From positions 352,717 through 416,716 of the forward strand of contig CACMIX010000001.1 of the NCBI GenBank assembly GCA_902613855.1: a DNA stretch of 64,000 nt, written 5' to 3'. Each line of letters starts with the position of its first letter. The stretch's first letter is position 1. The notes beneath the pieces were generated by a model. The model ran no database searches and was not told the origin of the DNA. It worked only from the letters and a program-made list of their open reading frames with translations. The translations under genes and the position numbers were made by a program. The stretch comes from an uncultured Pelagibacteraceae bacterium. Its GTDB lineage: Bacteria > Pseudomonadota > Alphaproteobacteria > Pelagibacterales > Pelagibacteraceae. Below are positions 9,414 through 19,123 of the stretch, piece by piece.

Positions 9414-9853
9414 TGAGACACGGAATGGCTAATAAGAAGTTAAATAGAACTTCTGAACATAGAAAAGCTCTATTAAAGAACATGCTTAACTCTTTAATAA
9501 AATATGAGCAAATTAAAACTACCTTGCCAAAAGCTAAATTTTTAAAACCACAAGCAGATAAAATTATTACATTAGGAAAGAAGGAAACTTTACAAACAAC
9601 TAAAATGTTAGTTACGCAACTTCAAGATATTAAGTCTGCTAATAAAGTTAAAAAAACACTTTCTAAAAGATACGAAAACAGAAAAGGTGGATATACTAGA
9701 ATTATTAAGGCTGGATATAGATATGGTGATAATGCACCAATGGCAATAATTGAATTTGTTGACAGAGATGTAGAGGCAAAAAGAGTAGATAAACCAAAAA
9801 AAGACACAACTAAAGAAGCACCAAAGGCTGTAGAAAAACAAGCATCAGCATAA
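9413..9853 (+). CDS. rplQ: 50S ribosomal protein L17
   Basis: L17 lies at the solvent side near the exit tunnel. The first part [24 protein letters not shown] is the signature of the family, and RYENRKGGYTRIIKAGYRYGDNAPMAIIEFVDR follows near residues 83-115. The 146-residue protein has a charged Lys/Ala/Glu tail of about 25 residues beyond the core, common in alphaproteobacteria. It is the last gene of the alpha operon. Confidence 0.97.
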   Translation: MRHGMANKKLNRTSEHRKALLKNMLNSLIKYEQIKTTLPKAKFLKPQADKIITLGKKETLQTTKMLVTQLQDIKSANKVKKTLSKRYENRKGGYTRIIKAGYRYGDNAPMAIIEFVDRDVEAKRVDKPKKDTTKEAPKAVEKQASA

Positions 9854-9863
9854 ATCTAAAGTT

Positions 9864-10781
9864 ATGAAAAAGTCTTACATCGTTGATTCAACGTGTAATG
9901 ATATGCGTATTGATCGATGGATCAGATTTAAATTTGGAAAGATACCCCAAGGACTAATAGAAAAATATTTACGCTCAGGTAAAATTAAATTAAATAAAAA
10001 AAAAATTAAAAGTTCACAAAAAATTAGCACAAAAGATATTATTGATTTATTTAATGTCGAATTTAAAGATACGATTGTACAAAAAAAAATTAAATTTAAA
10101 CCATCCAAAGAAGTTATAAAATCAAATGAAGATCAAATAATAGATAATAATGAAAACTTTATAGTATTAAATAAAAGTCCTGGAATATCAGTTCAAGGAG
10201 GAACTAAATCAAAAAAAAACCTTGTTGATATTTTTTCTAAAAGTGAAATCTTTCAAGGCACAAAACCATTTTCAGTTCACCGTTTAGATAAAGATACATC
10301 TGGAGTATTTATTATGGCAAAAAATAGAGAAAGTGCACAATTATTAACTTCTTTATTTAGACTAAGGAAAGTTCACAAAACTTATTTAGCGATCTGTCAT
10401 GGTGAACTTGTTAAAGATTCGGGTGAATGGAATAACGACTTAATTAGATATGATGGAGAAAAAAAAATCATAGAAAAGGCTAAAACACTATACAAAGTAC
10501 TCGATAAAAATTCAGAGGCAAGCTTAGTCGAACTAAAGCCAATAACTGGTCGTAAGCATCAATTAAGAAAACAATTGTATGCATTAGGTCAGCCGATTTT
10601 TGGAGATATTAAATATAAATTATCAAATTCTACGAGAGGCCTTAATAAAAATTTAATGCTCCACTCATATCAAATTAAATTTATTATTAATAATGTTAAG
10701 CACACTTATACAGCTTTATTACCCGATTATTTCAGAAATTTATTGAAAACAAAAAGACTTAGTTTTTCAGGTTTGAAATAA
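9864..10781 (+). CDS. rluC: RluC/RluD-family 23S rRNA pseudouridine synthase
   Basis: A 305-residue pseudouridine synthase with an N-terminal S4 RNA-binding domain ([34 protein letters not shown]) and a catalytic domain with the motif [16 protein letters not shown], in which the Asp of HRLDxxTSG is the nucleophile. [20 protein letters not shown] completes the family pattern. Domain order favours RluC (positions 955/2504/2580 in E. coli), but RluD cannot be excluded by motif alone. It follows rplQ by ten bases and may extend the alpha operon. Its end overlaps the opposing lipB by 23 bases. Confidence 0.88.
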   Translation: MKKSYIVDSTCNDMRIDRWIRFKFGKIPQGLIEKYLRSGKIKLNKKKIKSSQKISTKDIIDLFNVEFKDTIVQKKIKFKPSKEVIKSNEDQIIDNNENFIVLNKSPGISVQGGTKSKKNLVDIFSKSEIFQGTKPFSVHRLDKDTSGVFIMAKNRESAQLLTSLFRLRKVHKTYLAICHGELVKDSGEWNNDLIRYDGEKKIIEKAKTLYKVLDKNSEASLVELKPITGRKHQLRKQLYALGQPIFGDIKYKLSNSTRGLNKNLMLHSYQIKFIINNVKHTYTALLPDYFRNLLKTKRLSFSGLK

Positions 10782-11376
10782 ATTTTTCTATTAATAAATC
10801 TCCCAATTTTGAATAATCTTTTTTTTTAATTTTAACTAAATTAGTAATTCCTTTATCTTTTATCCCGCAAGGTATAATTTTTTTATATTGATCTAAATTA
10901 TTATTTATATTTATAGCAAAACCATGATAAGCAATCCATTTTTTTACTTTTACTCCAATTGCAGCAACTTTTTTTATTTTACCTTTTTCATTATACCAGA
11001 TCCCAACGTTATCTTTATCAGAAAAGGTTTCTATATCAAAAGTTTTTAAAGTCTCTATAATTGTTTTTTCAATAGAATTAATAAATTTTCTAATATCTTT
11101 TTTGTTTCTTAGGTCTAATACAAAGTAAAAAATTAATTGTCCAGGACCATGACAAGTAATTTTTCCACCTCTGTTTGTTTCAATAATTTTGATCGATTTG
11201 TCAATAATATCTTTTTCGCTGTAACTAGTTCCAGCCGTGTAAATGTCCTCATGCTCCAAGGTCCAAATCAATTCTTTCTCTTTATTATTAAATATTTGCT
11301 CTAATCTTTCTTCCATAATATTTATGGCATCAATATAATTTACCGGTTTTACTGACTTTTTGATCTCTATATTCAT
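10759..11376 (-). CDS. lipB: Lipoyl(octanoyl) transferase
   Basis: Transfers octanoate from acyl carrier protein to lipoyl domains, the first step of lipoate synthesis. In the 205 residues, [21 protein letters not shown] is the substrate-binding motif, [22 protein letters not shown] contains the catalytic lysine (about Lys136), and IIPCGI contains the nucleophilic Cys170. Length is usual. It is transcribed against rluC with a 23-base overlap of coding ends, and diverges from mgtE across a 61-base gap. Confidence 0.95.
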   Translation of the reverse strand: MNIEIKKSVKPVNYIDAINIMEERLEQIFNNKEKELIWTLEHEDIYTAGTSYSEKDIIDKSIKIIETNRGGKITCHGPGQLIFYFVLDLRNKKDIRKFINSIEKTIIETLKTFDIETFSDKDNVGIWYNEKGKIKKVAAIGVKVKKWIAYHGFAININNNLDQYKKIIPCGIKDKGITNLVKIKKKDYSKLGDLLIEKFISNLKN

Positions 11377-11437
11377 TTATAAATTGTATTATCTTTATTA
11401 TGTATTAATAGTGCAAATCTAATTTATAGGTAGATCT

Positions 11438-12811
11438 ATGTCTTTAACAAAAAAAACTAAAGATAAAAAAGTAAATTTTGAATTTAATAAAGAGTACATC
11501 AGAGTTGTTACCTCAAAAATAGCTAACAATGACGCTCAATTTATTACTAATTCTTTCAGCGAAATGCACCCAGCTGATGCGGCAGATATAATCGAACATC
11601 TAAGTCAAAATGATAGAGAAAGTTTAATTAAACTAAATAACTTTAATATAGATCCAGAAGTATTTGTCGAGTTAAATGAGTCTATACAAACAGAAATTAT
11701 TACTAATTTATCTTCTGACTCAATTGTAAGTATTATTAAAAATTTAGACTCAGATGATGCAATATCTATTTTAGAAAATGTCCCTGAAGAGAATAAAAAT
11801 AATATTCTTAGTTCTTTACCACCCAAAGATCGTTTTGCTTTACTGGAGAGTTTGAGTTATCCAGAAGATACGGCTGCTAGATTAATGCAAAGAGAATTTA
11901 CAGCTATACCTAGTAACTGGTCTGTGGGACAAACAATTGATTATTTGAGAGAAAACAAGGATCTTCCTGAGGAATTTTTAGAAATATTTATAGTTAATGA
12001 AGACTTTAATCCCATTGGTACTGTTCCGTCCTCTAAGGTATTAACATCACCAAGAGATACCAAAATGGCAACTGTAATGTCAGAGTCTCAATTATTAGTA
12101 CCAGTTGATATGGATAGGGAGGAGGTTGCTAATTTATTTGAAAATTACAATCTAAATTCAGCAGCAGTTGTCGATAAGAACAACAAGCTTGTTGGTATGA
12201 TCATGAATGACGATGTTCTAACAGTATTAAAAGAAGAAGCTGAGGAAGATGCGTTACGTTTAGCAGGGGTTGGTGATGAAGAAATCACAGATGGAGTATT
12301 AACAAAAACAAAGAGAAGATTTAATTGGTTACTTCTTAATTTATTCACTGCATTTCTAGCAACTTGGTGCATTAGTTTATTTGGCGCAACTATAGAACAA
12401 ATGGTGGTTCTAGCTTTTTTAATGCCTATAGTTGCATCCATGGGTGGAAATGCTGGAATGCAAACATTAGCTGTAACTGTTCGAACTATTGCAACTAATG
12501 ACTTAACTAAAAACAATTTCTCATCAAATGTTTTCAAAGAATTTTCTATTGGTATTCTAAATGGAGTTATTTTTGCAGTAATAAGTGCTTTAATTGTTCA
12601 AATATGGTTTCAAGACAATCTGCTCTCGTTAATTATTGCTATTTCGATGGTATTGACAATGATTATTGCAGGTTTGTTTGGAATATTAGTTCCTTTTACT
12701 TTAAAAAAAATGAATATTGATCCAGCAATAGCATCAAGCGTATTTGTTACGACAATAACAGACGTGATTGGTTTTGTATCTTTTCTAGGAGTAGGGGCTT
12801 ATTTTTTATAA
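11438..12811 (+). CDS. mgtE: Magnesium transporter MgtE
   Basis: A 457-residue Mg2+ channel. The cytosolic part has the MgtE N-domain of short helical repeats (PADAADIIEHLSQNDRESLI, ILENVPEENKNNILSSLPPKDRFALLESL) and a pair of CBS domains at about residues 140-265 that act as a magnesium sensor in the family (YPEDTAARLMQREFTAIP; MIMNDDVLTVL). The membrane part (about 295-457) has five hydrophobic segments with the pore motif PIVASMGGNAGMQTLAVTVR. Gating is by the protein itself; the 61-base leader is too short for an M-box-type magnesium riboswitch. Its last codons overlap panC on the other strand by six bases. Confidence 0.95.
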   Translation: MSLTKKTKDKKVNFEFNKEYIRVVTSKIANNDAQFITNSFSEMHPADAADIIEHLSQNDRESLIKLNNFNIDPEVFVELNESIQTEIITNLSSDSIVSIIKNLDSDDAISILENVPEENKNNILSSLPPKDRFALLESLSYPEDTAARLMQREFTAIPSNWSVGQTIDYLRENKDLPEEFLEIFIVNEDFNPIGTVPSSKVLTSPRDTKMATVMSESQLLVPVDMDREEVANLFENYNLNSAAVVDKNNKLVGMIMNDDVLTVLKEEAEEDALRLAGVGDEEITDGVLTKTKRRFNWLLLNLFTAFLATWCISLFGATIEQMVVLAFLMPIVASMGGNAGMQTLAVTVRTIATNDLTKNNFSSNVFKEFSIGILNGVIFAVISALIVQIWFQDNLLSLIIAISMVLTMIIAGLFGILVPFTLKKMNIDPAIASSVFVTTITDVIGFVSFLGVGAYFL

Positions 12812-13621
12812 ATTATCTATTAATCTTACTCCGTTTAAATAATACGCTACAAATAACCTAGATTTATTAATAACACTTGATAATTTTAGGTTATAAATAT
12901 TTCTTAATTCTAAGTACTCAATCTTAATATTAAATTTTTTCTCAAGATCATTTTTCACTGTATTTAAGTATCTATTTTTATTTTTTTTTAATTTAATATT
13001 TTTTTTCAAATTAATTAATTTTCTTATTATTACACTTGCTAAAGCAAGATTTTTTTTAGATAGTAAATAATTTCTTGAAGATAAAGCAACTTTATTTTTT
13101 TCACGGATAGTTTTGCATCCTATAACTTCTGTATCATATTTATTTTTTAAATATTTTTTAACTAAAAATAATTGCTGAAAATCCTTTTCACCCATAAAAA
13201 TTTTATTCGGTTTTACTATATTTGTTAACCTATCCATTACATCCAAAACACCTTCAAAATGGCCCTTTCTAAATTTAGCACATAGAATCTTATCTTTTTT
13301 ATTAATTTTAATTTTAGGTTTTTTATTATTGTTAAAGATATCTCTAAATTTTGGAACATAGATAAAGTCAACTTTTCTTGTTTCAATTAACAATCGTAAA
13401 TCTTTCTTCATATTCTTAGGATAAGTTTTAAAATCCTTTTTGTTATTGAATTGTTTTGGATTTACAAAAATACTAACAATTGTTTTGTTACAAACCTGAT
13501 TCGATCTATTAATAAGTGACAAATGACCTTTATGTATAGAGCCCATAGTAGGTACAAACCCAATGTCATCAAAAGGCCCTAATGATTTAGTCAATGATGT
13601 CTTATTTAATAAAATTTTCAT
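12806..13621 (-). CDS. panC: Pantothenate synthetase
   Basis: Joins pantoate and beta-alanine with ATP to form pantothenate. The nucleotidyltransferase motif GFVPTMGSIHKGHLSLI (HxGH-like) lies near residue 22, IFVNPKQFNNKKDF near 52, GEKDFQQLFLVKKYL around 145, and SSRNYLLS is the KMSKS-like region. The ATG at 13621 gives MKILLNKTSL, the usual beginning; an in-frame ATG at 13651 would add ten residues and leave only four bases to the divergent galU, so the shorter 271-residue form is chosen. Partner panB is not in the window. Confidence 0.93.
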   Translation of the reverse strand: MKILLNKTSLTKSLGPFDDIGFVPTMGSIHKGHLSLINRSNQVCNKTIVSIFVNPKQFNNKKDFKTYPKNMKKDLRLLIETRKVDFIYVPKFRDIFNNNKKPKIKINKKDKILCAKFRKGHFEGVLDVMDRLTNIVKPNKIFMGEKDFQQLFLVKKYLKNKYDTEVIGCKTIREKNKVALSSRNYLLSKKNLALASVIIRKLINLKKNIKLKKNKNRYLNTVKNDLEKKFNIKIEYLELRNIYNLKLSSVINKSRLFVAYYLNGVRLIDNL

Positions 13622-13655
13622 TTGTGTAAAATTCTTAAATAAGTAAAACATTTAA

Positions 13656-14471
13656 ATGATTAAACAAGCTATAATTCCATTAGCTGGTCTAGGTACCAGA
13701 TTATTACCTCTAACGAGTGTTTTTGCAAAAGAGTTATTACCAATAAATGGTAAACCTGGAATTGAATATATATTACAAGAATGTATTGACGCTGGTATAA
13801 AAGAAATAATTTTTATTATTTCTAAGAAGAAAATGGTGATCAAAAAATATTTTTATAGTGATAAATTTTATAAAAATATTATCAAAAAAAAAAAAGATCT
13901 AAAAATTATTGAGGAGTACAAAAAAATTCTTAAATACAAAAAAATGATAAAGTTTGTTTATCAAAATAAACCTAAGGGGACAGGTGACGCTGTCCTTAAA
14001 ACTAAAAAATTTATTAAAGATAAATATTTTTTAATGTTATTACCTGATGATTTAATAATGAAACATAATTGTTCAAAGTCTATGATTTCTGCCCATAAGA
14101 AACACAAATCATCTGTCATGGCGAGCATGAAAGTTGAAAAAAAAACAGTATCCAGGTGGGGCATTTATAATTTAAGTAAAAAAGTATCTAAAAATAATTT
14201 TATTATTAAAGAAGTGGTAGAAAAACCATCTATTAAAAATGCGCCATCAAACAAAGCAGTAATTGGTAGATATATTTTACCAAAGACGATTTTTAATAAA
14301 TTATCAAACCAAAAACCTGGTAAAGGTGGCGAAATTCACATTACAGATGCAATACAATCTTTAATTAATGAAAATGAGAGATTTATTGCTCACAATTTTA
14401 CAGGCAAATATTTGGACTGCGGTACAATGAATGGATTTATAAAATCTAATATTGAAATAAGTAAGATATGA
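13656..14471 (+). CDS. galU: UTP-glucose-1-phosphate uridylyltransferase
   Basis: Makes UDP-glucose from UTP and glucose-1-phosphate. The 271-residue product has the nucleotidyltransferase signature QAIIPLAGLGTRLLPLT followed by KELLPINGKPGIEYILQE, the NKPKGTGDAVLKTKKFI segment, and LMLLPDDLIM where the Asp pair binds metal and sugar phosphate. It is a bit shorter than the about 290-residue E. coli enzyme. Its end overlaps ugd by four bases (ATGA), making a UDP-glucuronate module, probably for surface polysaccharide or glycolipid. Confidence 0.95.
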   Translation: MIKQAIIPLAGLGTRLLPLTSVFAKELLPINGKPGIEYILQECIDAGIKEIIFIISKKKMVIKKYFYSDKFYKNIIKKKKDLKIIEEYKKILKYKKMIKFVYQNKPKGTGDAVLKTKKFIKDKYFLMLLPDDLIMKHNCSKSMISAHKKHKSSVMASMKVEKKTVSRWGIYNLSKKVSKNNFIIKEVVEKPSIKNAPSNKAVIGRYILPKTIFNKLSNQKPGKGGEIHITDAIQSLINENERFIAHNFTGKYLDCGTMNGFIKSNIEISKI

Positions 14472-15769
14472 AACTTTGCATGATAGGTACTGGTTACGTT
14501 GGTCTTGTCAGTGGTGTATGTTTTTCTGATATAGGAAATACAGTTTATTGTGTAGATAAAGATCAAAAAAAAATTGATTTATTAAATAAAGGTATTATTC
14601 CTATTTTTGAACCAGGTCTTGAAGAGATTTTAAAAAGAAATTATAAACAAAAGCGATTAATTTTCACGACAGATTTAAAAAAAGCGGTAATAAATTCAGA
14701 TATAATTTTTATCTGTGTTGGGACGCCCACTAAAAAAAATACTAATTCAGCTGATTTGAAATATGTTTTTAGTGTAGCTAAAGATTTAAAAAAAATAATT
14801 AAAAAAAAATATAAAATAATAATTACCAAATCTACAGTACCTGTATCAACAGGAGATAAAATTGAGGAGATTTTAATTAATTTAAAGAAAAAGAAATTAG
14901 TTGATGTTGTGTCAAATCCTGAATTTTTAAGAGAGGGTGAAGCAATAAGAGATTTCATTTATCCTGACAGAGTAATTATTGGAACAGACAGTAATAAAGC
15001 TAACAGAATATTAAAATCTCTTTATTTTCCAATTATTAAAAAAAAAAGTAGATATTTTAATACTTCAAGAAAAGGTGCAGAGCTTATAAAATACGCTTCT
15101 AATGCTTTTCTAGCGACAAAGATTTCATTTATTAACGAAATAGCCAATTTGTGTGAAAAAACAGGAGTTGACATCAAAGATGTATCTCAAGGTATGGGTT
15201 CAGATGAAAGAATAGGTGATAGGTTTTTGAGAGCAGGTCCTGCCTATGGTGGATCTTGTTTTCCAAAAGATACTCGTGCATTGATTGATACTGGAAATAA
15301 ATTTAAAGCTGATTTAACTATAGTTAAAAGTGTAGTTAATTCAAATGATAATCGAAAAACTTTACTAATTAAAAGAGTTGCAAAAATTCTTGGTGGTAAT
15401 TTAAAAAATAAAATTATAACTTTTTTAGGTGTAACATTTAAACCAAATACAGATGATATGCGTGAAGCAACAAGTATACCAATGATTAAATATCTAAATA
15501 AAAAAAATAGTAAAATCAAATATTATGATCCATCAGGAGAAAAAGATGAATTTAAAAGTTTAAAGAATGTTAATTACTGCAATTCAATTTCTTCCGCTTG
15601 TTTAAGTGCAGATATGCTTATTTTACACACAGAGTGGAACGATTTTAAACTATTAAATTTCAAAAAATTAGTAAAAAAACAGAAATTTAAAATATACGAT
15701 ATGCGTAATATGTATTCACCTTCAAGAATGAAAAAATTGAATATTGACTATTATGCTGTTGGTAGATAA
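14468..15769 (+). CDS. ugd: UDP-glucose 6-dehydrogenase
   Basis: Oxidises UDP-glucose twice with NAD+ to UDP-glucuronate. The 433 residues show the N-terminal Rossmann motif MIGTGYVGLVSGVCFSDIGN, the FICVGTPT segment, PEFLREGEAIRDFIYPDRVIIG, and the catalytic cysteine Cys264 in GGSCFPKDTRAL. The C-terminal UDP-binding domain has GVTFKPNTDDMREATS. Overlap with galU supports one transcript. Its stop is one base from the stop of the opposing RidA-like gene. Confidence 0.96.
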   Translation: MKLCMIGTGYVGLVSGVCFSDIGNTVYCVDKDQKKIDLLNKGIIPIFEPGLEEILKRNYKQKRLIFTTDLKKAVINSDIIFICVGTPTKKNTNSADLKYVFSVAKDLKKIIKKKYKIIITKSTVPVSTGDKIEEILINLKKKKLVDVVSNPEFLREGEAIRDFIYPDRVIIGTDSNKANRILKSLYFPIIKKKSRYFNTSRKGAELIKYASNAFLATKISFINEIANLCEKTGVDIKDVSQGMGSDERIGDRFLRAGPAYGGSCFPKDTRALIDTGNKFKADLTIVKSVVNSNDNRKTLLIKRVAKILGGNLKNKIITFLGVTFKPNTDDMREATSIPMIKYLNKKNSKIKYYDPSGEKDEFKSLKNVNYCNSISSACLSADMLILHTEWNDFKLLNFKKLVKKQKFKIYDMRNMYSPSRMKKLNIDYYAVGR

Positions 15770-15770
15770 A

Positions 15771-16232
15771 TCAATTTAATTCAAATATAGCATCTACTTC
15801 AACGGATACTCCTAATGGCAAACTGTTAGTACTAACAGCAGCTCTGGTGTGCATTCCGGCGTCACCAAATATCGATGCTATAATATCTGAAGCACCATTT
15901 ATTACCTTAGGTTGTTCTATGAAATCTTCAGTAGAATTTACGTAGCCTGTTAATTTTATACATGATCTTATTTTTGATAAATCATTATCACAGGCATTTT
16001 TAACTTGAGATATAATACTCAAACCACATCTTTTAGCAGCGTTATAACCATCTTCAGTTGTCAGCTCTTTACCAATTTTGCCTTTTATTAATTCTCCATT
16101 TTCATTAATAGATATTTGTCCTGATACAAATAATAGTTTCCCAATAATCTTAGTTGCAACATAAGAACCTACTGGAGCTTTTGCATCTGGTAAATTTATT
16201 TTCAAATTTTTGATGTTCTCTTCAAAGGACAT
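15771..16232 (-). CDS. RidA/YjgF-family protein
   Basis: A 153-residue member of the YjgF/YER057c/UK114 family, of the subgroup about 150 long that has an N-terminal extension relative to canonical RidA. Visible family segments are ATKIIGKLLFVSGQISIN and the C-terminal AVSTNSLPLGVSVEVDAIFEL; canonical RidA enzymes deaminate reactive enamine intermediates of PLP enzymes. The key arginine of RidA near position 105 (in the R-x-A motif) matches MHTRAAVSTNSLP here, so deaminase activity is possible but unproven. Two bases separate it from the upstream small exported protein. Confidence 0.85.
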   Translation of the reverse strand: MSFEENIKNLKINLPDAKAPVGSYVATKIIGKLLFVSGQISINENGELIKGKIGKELTTEDGYNAAKRCGLSIISQVKNACDNDLSKIRSCIKLTGYVNSTEDFIEQPKVINGASDIIASIFGDAGMHTRAAVSTNSLPLGVSVEVDAIFELN

Positions 16233-16234
16233 AA

Positions 16235-16507
16235 TTAATTTTCTACAAAATCTTTATGTGATTTACTATTTTTGAATTTCAATAATTTATCTTTAATGTT
16301 TAATTTATTAAATTTTTTCTTTCCTTGTTCGATTTTATCAGACGCTTTATCTTTTAAAACTTCTGCATTTTTTTTTAATAATTTTGCATTACATTCAGCA
16401 TACTCTTTACTTAATTTATCTAATTTACTGCAATCCTGGGCTATGACAATCGACTGATTTGTAGAAAATAGAGCTATTGATAAAATTAAAATTTTTATTA
16501 TTTTCAT
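16235..16507 (-). CDS. Small secreted or periplasmic lysine-rich protein of unknown function
   Basis: A 90-residue protein I do not recognise. Residues 1-23 form a typical signal peptide (MKIIKILILSIALFSTNQSIVIA) with a probable cleavage before QDCSKLDKL. The mature part has two cysteines (Cys26 and Cys39, about 13 apart) that could form a disulfide, and is otherwise helical and rich in Lys, Asn and Asp. It begins inside the end of topA (ATGA overlap), so it is likely translated from the topA message. A real gene is supported by the signal peptide, the tight coupling and the lack of alternatives in this stretch. Confidence 0.7.
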   Translation of the reverse strand: MKIIKILILSIALFSTNQSIVIAQDCSKLDKLSKEYAECNAKLLKKNAEVLKDKASDKIEQGKKKFNKLNIKDKLLKFKNSKSHKDFVEN

Positions 16508-19086
16508 TTTTTTTTCTTTTTTTTAGTTTTCTTATTTTTATCGTATTCACGTCTTTTCTCAATAAGGATAAGAGCCTCCTCCATATTTAGCTCTGTAGGG
16601 TCTTTTTCCTCAGGAATTGTTGCATTAAGGGATTTGTATTTTATATAAGGACCGTATTGCCCTTTCATGATTCTTACAGGCTTTTTGTCTTCAGGATGTT
16701 CGCCAAGATCTTTTATAATTGAGGATGACATTCTTCCTGGTTTGGCATCAGCTATTAATGTTATTGCTCTATTCAAACCTATTGAAAAAATCTCCTCAAC
16801 ATTTTCTAGTCTAGCTGACTTATTTTCACACTTTAAATAAGGGCCAAATCTTCCTGTGTTTAGAGAAATCTCTTTTTGATTGTCGGGATTAATGCCTAAA
16901 GATTTTGGTAGTGAACACAAAAATCTCGCTTTATCAATATCAATACTGTGTAATTCAATTCCTTTTGGAATGGAGACATTTTTTAACAATTCATTTACAT
17001 CTTTTTTAGCTTTTTTTGTTTTTTTCTTTTTTTTGTTATTTTCTTTTTCAATGCTTTCTAGAAGTTTTTCATATTGTAAATAAGGTCCAAATCTTCCATT
17101 TTTAAGAAAGATATCATTTCCATTATCATGTTTGCCTAAATATTTTGGTTCAGCTAATTGAGCCTGTGCTGCAGCTTTAGCTTTTGACAAAGGTCTAGTA
17201 AATTTACATTCTGGATAATTAGAGCAACCAATAAATGCGCCACCCCTAAAACTATTTTTTAAACTTAACGATCCTGTATTGCACAATTGGCATTTTCTGA
17301 CAACATTACCACTGTCATCTTTGTCAAAAATTAATGCACCCAAACTTTCGTTTAGTAAATCCAAAACTTCTCTAGTTCTTTTCTCTTTTACTTCTGATAC
17401 ATTGCTATTAAAATCTTTCCAAAATAATTCTAAAACTTTTATCCAACTTTCTTTTCCAGTTGTAATTTCATCTAATTGATTTTCTAATCCTGCAGTAAAA
17501 TTATAATCAACATATTTAGAAAATAATTTTTCTAAAAAAGCAGAAATTAATTTTCCTCGATCAGTTGGAAAAAATCTTTTATTAGTTATCTCAGCATATC
17601 CACGGTTAGAAATTGTAGATATAATACTTGCATAGGTAGAAGGTCGTCCAATGCCAAGTTCCTCTAATTTCTTAACCAAGCTCGCTTCTGAATATCTTGG
17701 AGGTGGTTGTGTAAAATGTTGTTCATCTAAAAATGACTCAATATTAATAGGTCCTTTTTTTACTTCTGGAAGTATTTCATCACCTTCTTCTGAATTAGGA
17801 TTTTTATAAACTTTTAAAAAACCATCAAATTTCAAAACTGATCCACTTGTTTTACAAATGGTATTTTTATCCTCTGTTTCAATAGTTATTGTATTTCTAT
17901 CAAACTTAGCAGATACCATTTGAGAGGATAAAGCTCTGCTCCATATCAAATTATACAATTTATTTTGGTCAGTACTTAAATATTTTTTAACATTTTCAGG
18001 AGATCTATTAATATCTGTTGGCCTTATCGCTTCATGTGCCTCTTGTGCATTTTTGGCTTTTTTACCTGAATAATTATTAGCTTTTTCAGGTATATACTCA
18101 TTCCCATAACTTTTTTTAATAAAATTTCTAAAATCACTGATAGCATCAGCTGATAAGTTTGTACCATCTGTTCTCATGTAGGTTATTAAACCAACTGTAT
18201 CTCCCTCAATTTCAATTCCTTGATAAAGTTTTTGTGCAATTTGCATGGTTCTAGAAGCACCAAATCCCAATCTACTTGAAGCAACTTGTTGTAGTGTAGA
18301 AGTTGTAAATGGACCAGATGGATTTCTATTAACAATTTTTGATGAAATATCACTAATATTAAATTTTTTATTCTTTAATCCAGAGATTGCCTTTTCAATA
18401 TTTTCTTTTTTTTTAAAGGTAAATTTTTCAATTTTTTCCCCATCTAATTGATAGATGCTTGCGGTAATTACATTTTTTTTCTCATCTTGAAATTTTAAAC
18501 TTAAAGTCCAAAACTCTTCTGGATTAAATAACTCAATTTCATGCTCTCTTTCTGTTATTAATTTTAAAGCAACAGATTGCACTCTACCTGCTGATTTTGA
18601 CCCAGGAAGTTTAGTCCACAATATTGGTGAAATATTAAAACCAACAAGGTAATCAAGTGCTCTTCTTGCCATGTAAGCATCAACTAGCAAGGGCTCGATT
18701 TTCCTTGGATTTTCAATTCCAAAGATAACAGCCTTTTTAGTAATTTCGTTGAACACAACTCTTTCAACCTCTTTATCTTTCAGTAGTTTTTTATCATTCA
18801 AATATTCTTTTACATGCCATGCTATAGCTTCTCCTTCACGATCAGGGTCTGTTGCTAAAATAATTTTAGATGATTCTTTTGCAGCATCAGTAATATCTTT
18901 AAGATATTTTTTTGAAAAGTTATCAACTTCCCATTCCATTTTAAAATTTTGATCTGGATCAACTGAGCCATTTTTTGATGGTAAATCTCTAATATGACCG
19001 TAACTAGCTAAAACAGTATAATTATCTCCTAAGTATTTATTAATTGTTTTGGCTTTTGCAGGACTTTCAACTATGACTAGATTCAT
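16504..19086 (-). CDS. topA: DNA topoisomerase I
   Basis: Relaxes negative supercoils by cutting one strand. The 860-residue protein has the TOPRIM domain (MNLVIVESPAKAKTINKYLG with Glu7; ATDPDREGEAIAWHV), the active-site tyrosine Tyr303 in GLITYMRTDGTNLS, and AGRVQSVALKLITERE. One four-cysteine zinc finger lies after residue 590 (CQLC...GCSNYPEC), followed by three non-cysteine C-terminal repeats marked by GRFGPYLQYE, GRFGPYLKCE and GQYGPYIKYK. The tail is almost all lysine. Gene order plsY-topA is alphaproteobacterial, but the usual dprA between them is absent. Confidence 0.97.
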   Translation of the reverse strand: MNLVIVESPAKAKTINKYLGDNYTVLASYGHIRDLPSKNGSVDPDQNFKMEWEVDNFSKKYLKDITDAAKESSKIILATDPDREGEAIAWHVKEYLNDKKLLKDKEVERVVFNEITKKAVIFGIENPRKIEPLLVDAYMARRALDYLVGFNISPILWTKLPGSKSAGRVQSVALKLITEREHEIELFNPEEFWTLSLKFQDEKKNVITASIYQLDGEKIEKFTFKKKENIEKAISGLKNKKFNISDISSKIVNRNPSGPFTTSTLQQVASSRLGFGASRTMQIAQKLYQGIEIEGDTVGLITYMRTDGTNLSADAISDFRNFIKKSYGNEYIPEKANNYSGKKAKNAQEAHEAIRPTDINRSPENVKKYLSTDQNKLYNLIWSRALSSQMVSAKFDRNTITIETEDKNTICKTSGSVLKFDGFLKVYKNPNSEEGDEILPEVKKGPINIESFLDEQHFTQPPPRYSEASLVKKLEELGIGRPSTYASIISTISNRGYAEITNKRFFPTDRGKLISAFLEKLFSKYVDYNFTAGLENQLDEITTGKESWIKVLELFWKDFNSNVSEVKEKRTREVLDLLNESLGALIFDKDDSGNVVRKCQLCNTGSLSLKNSFRGGAFIGCSNYPECKFTRPLSKAKAAAQAQLAEPKYLGKHDNGNDIFLKNGRFGPYLQYEKLLESIEKENNKKKKKTKKAKKDVNELLKNVSIPKGIELHSIDIDKARFLCSLPKSLGINPDNQKEISLNTGRFGPYLKCENKSARLENVEEIFSIGLNRAITLIADAKPGRMSSSIIKDLGEHPEDKKPVRIMKGQYGPYIKYKSLNATIPEEKDPTELNMEEALILIEKRREYDKNKKTKKKKKK

Positions 19087-19123
19087 AATTTAACAAACTA
19101 CTTAAAAGTAGTTGATAGTCAAT

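Noticed and set aside
11377..11437. Possible magnesium-sensing leader in front of mgtE
   Set aside because: The gap is 61 bases, shared with the divergent lipB, and shows no long base-paired structure.
13622..13651. Longer panC starting at 13651
   Set aside because: It adds ten residues not found in the family and leaves four bases to the divergent galU start; the ATG at 13621 fits the usual N-terminus.
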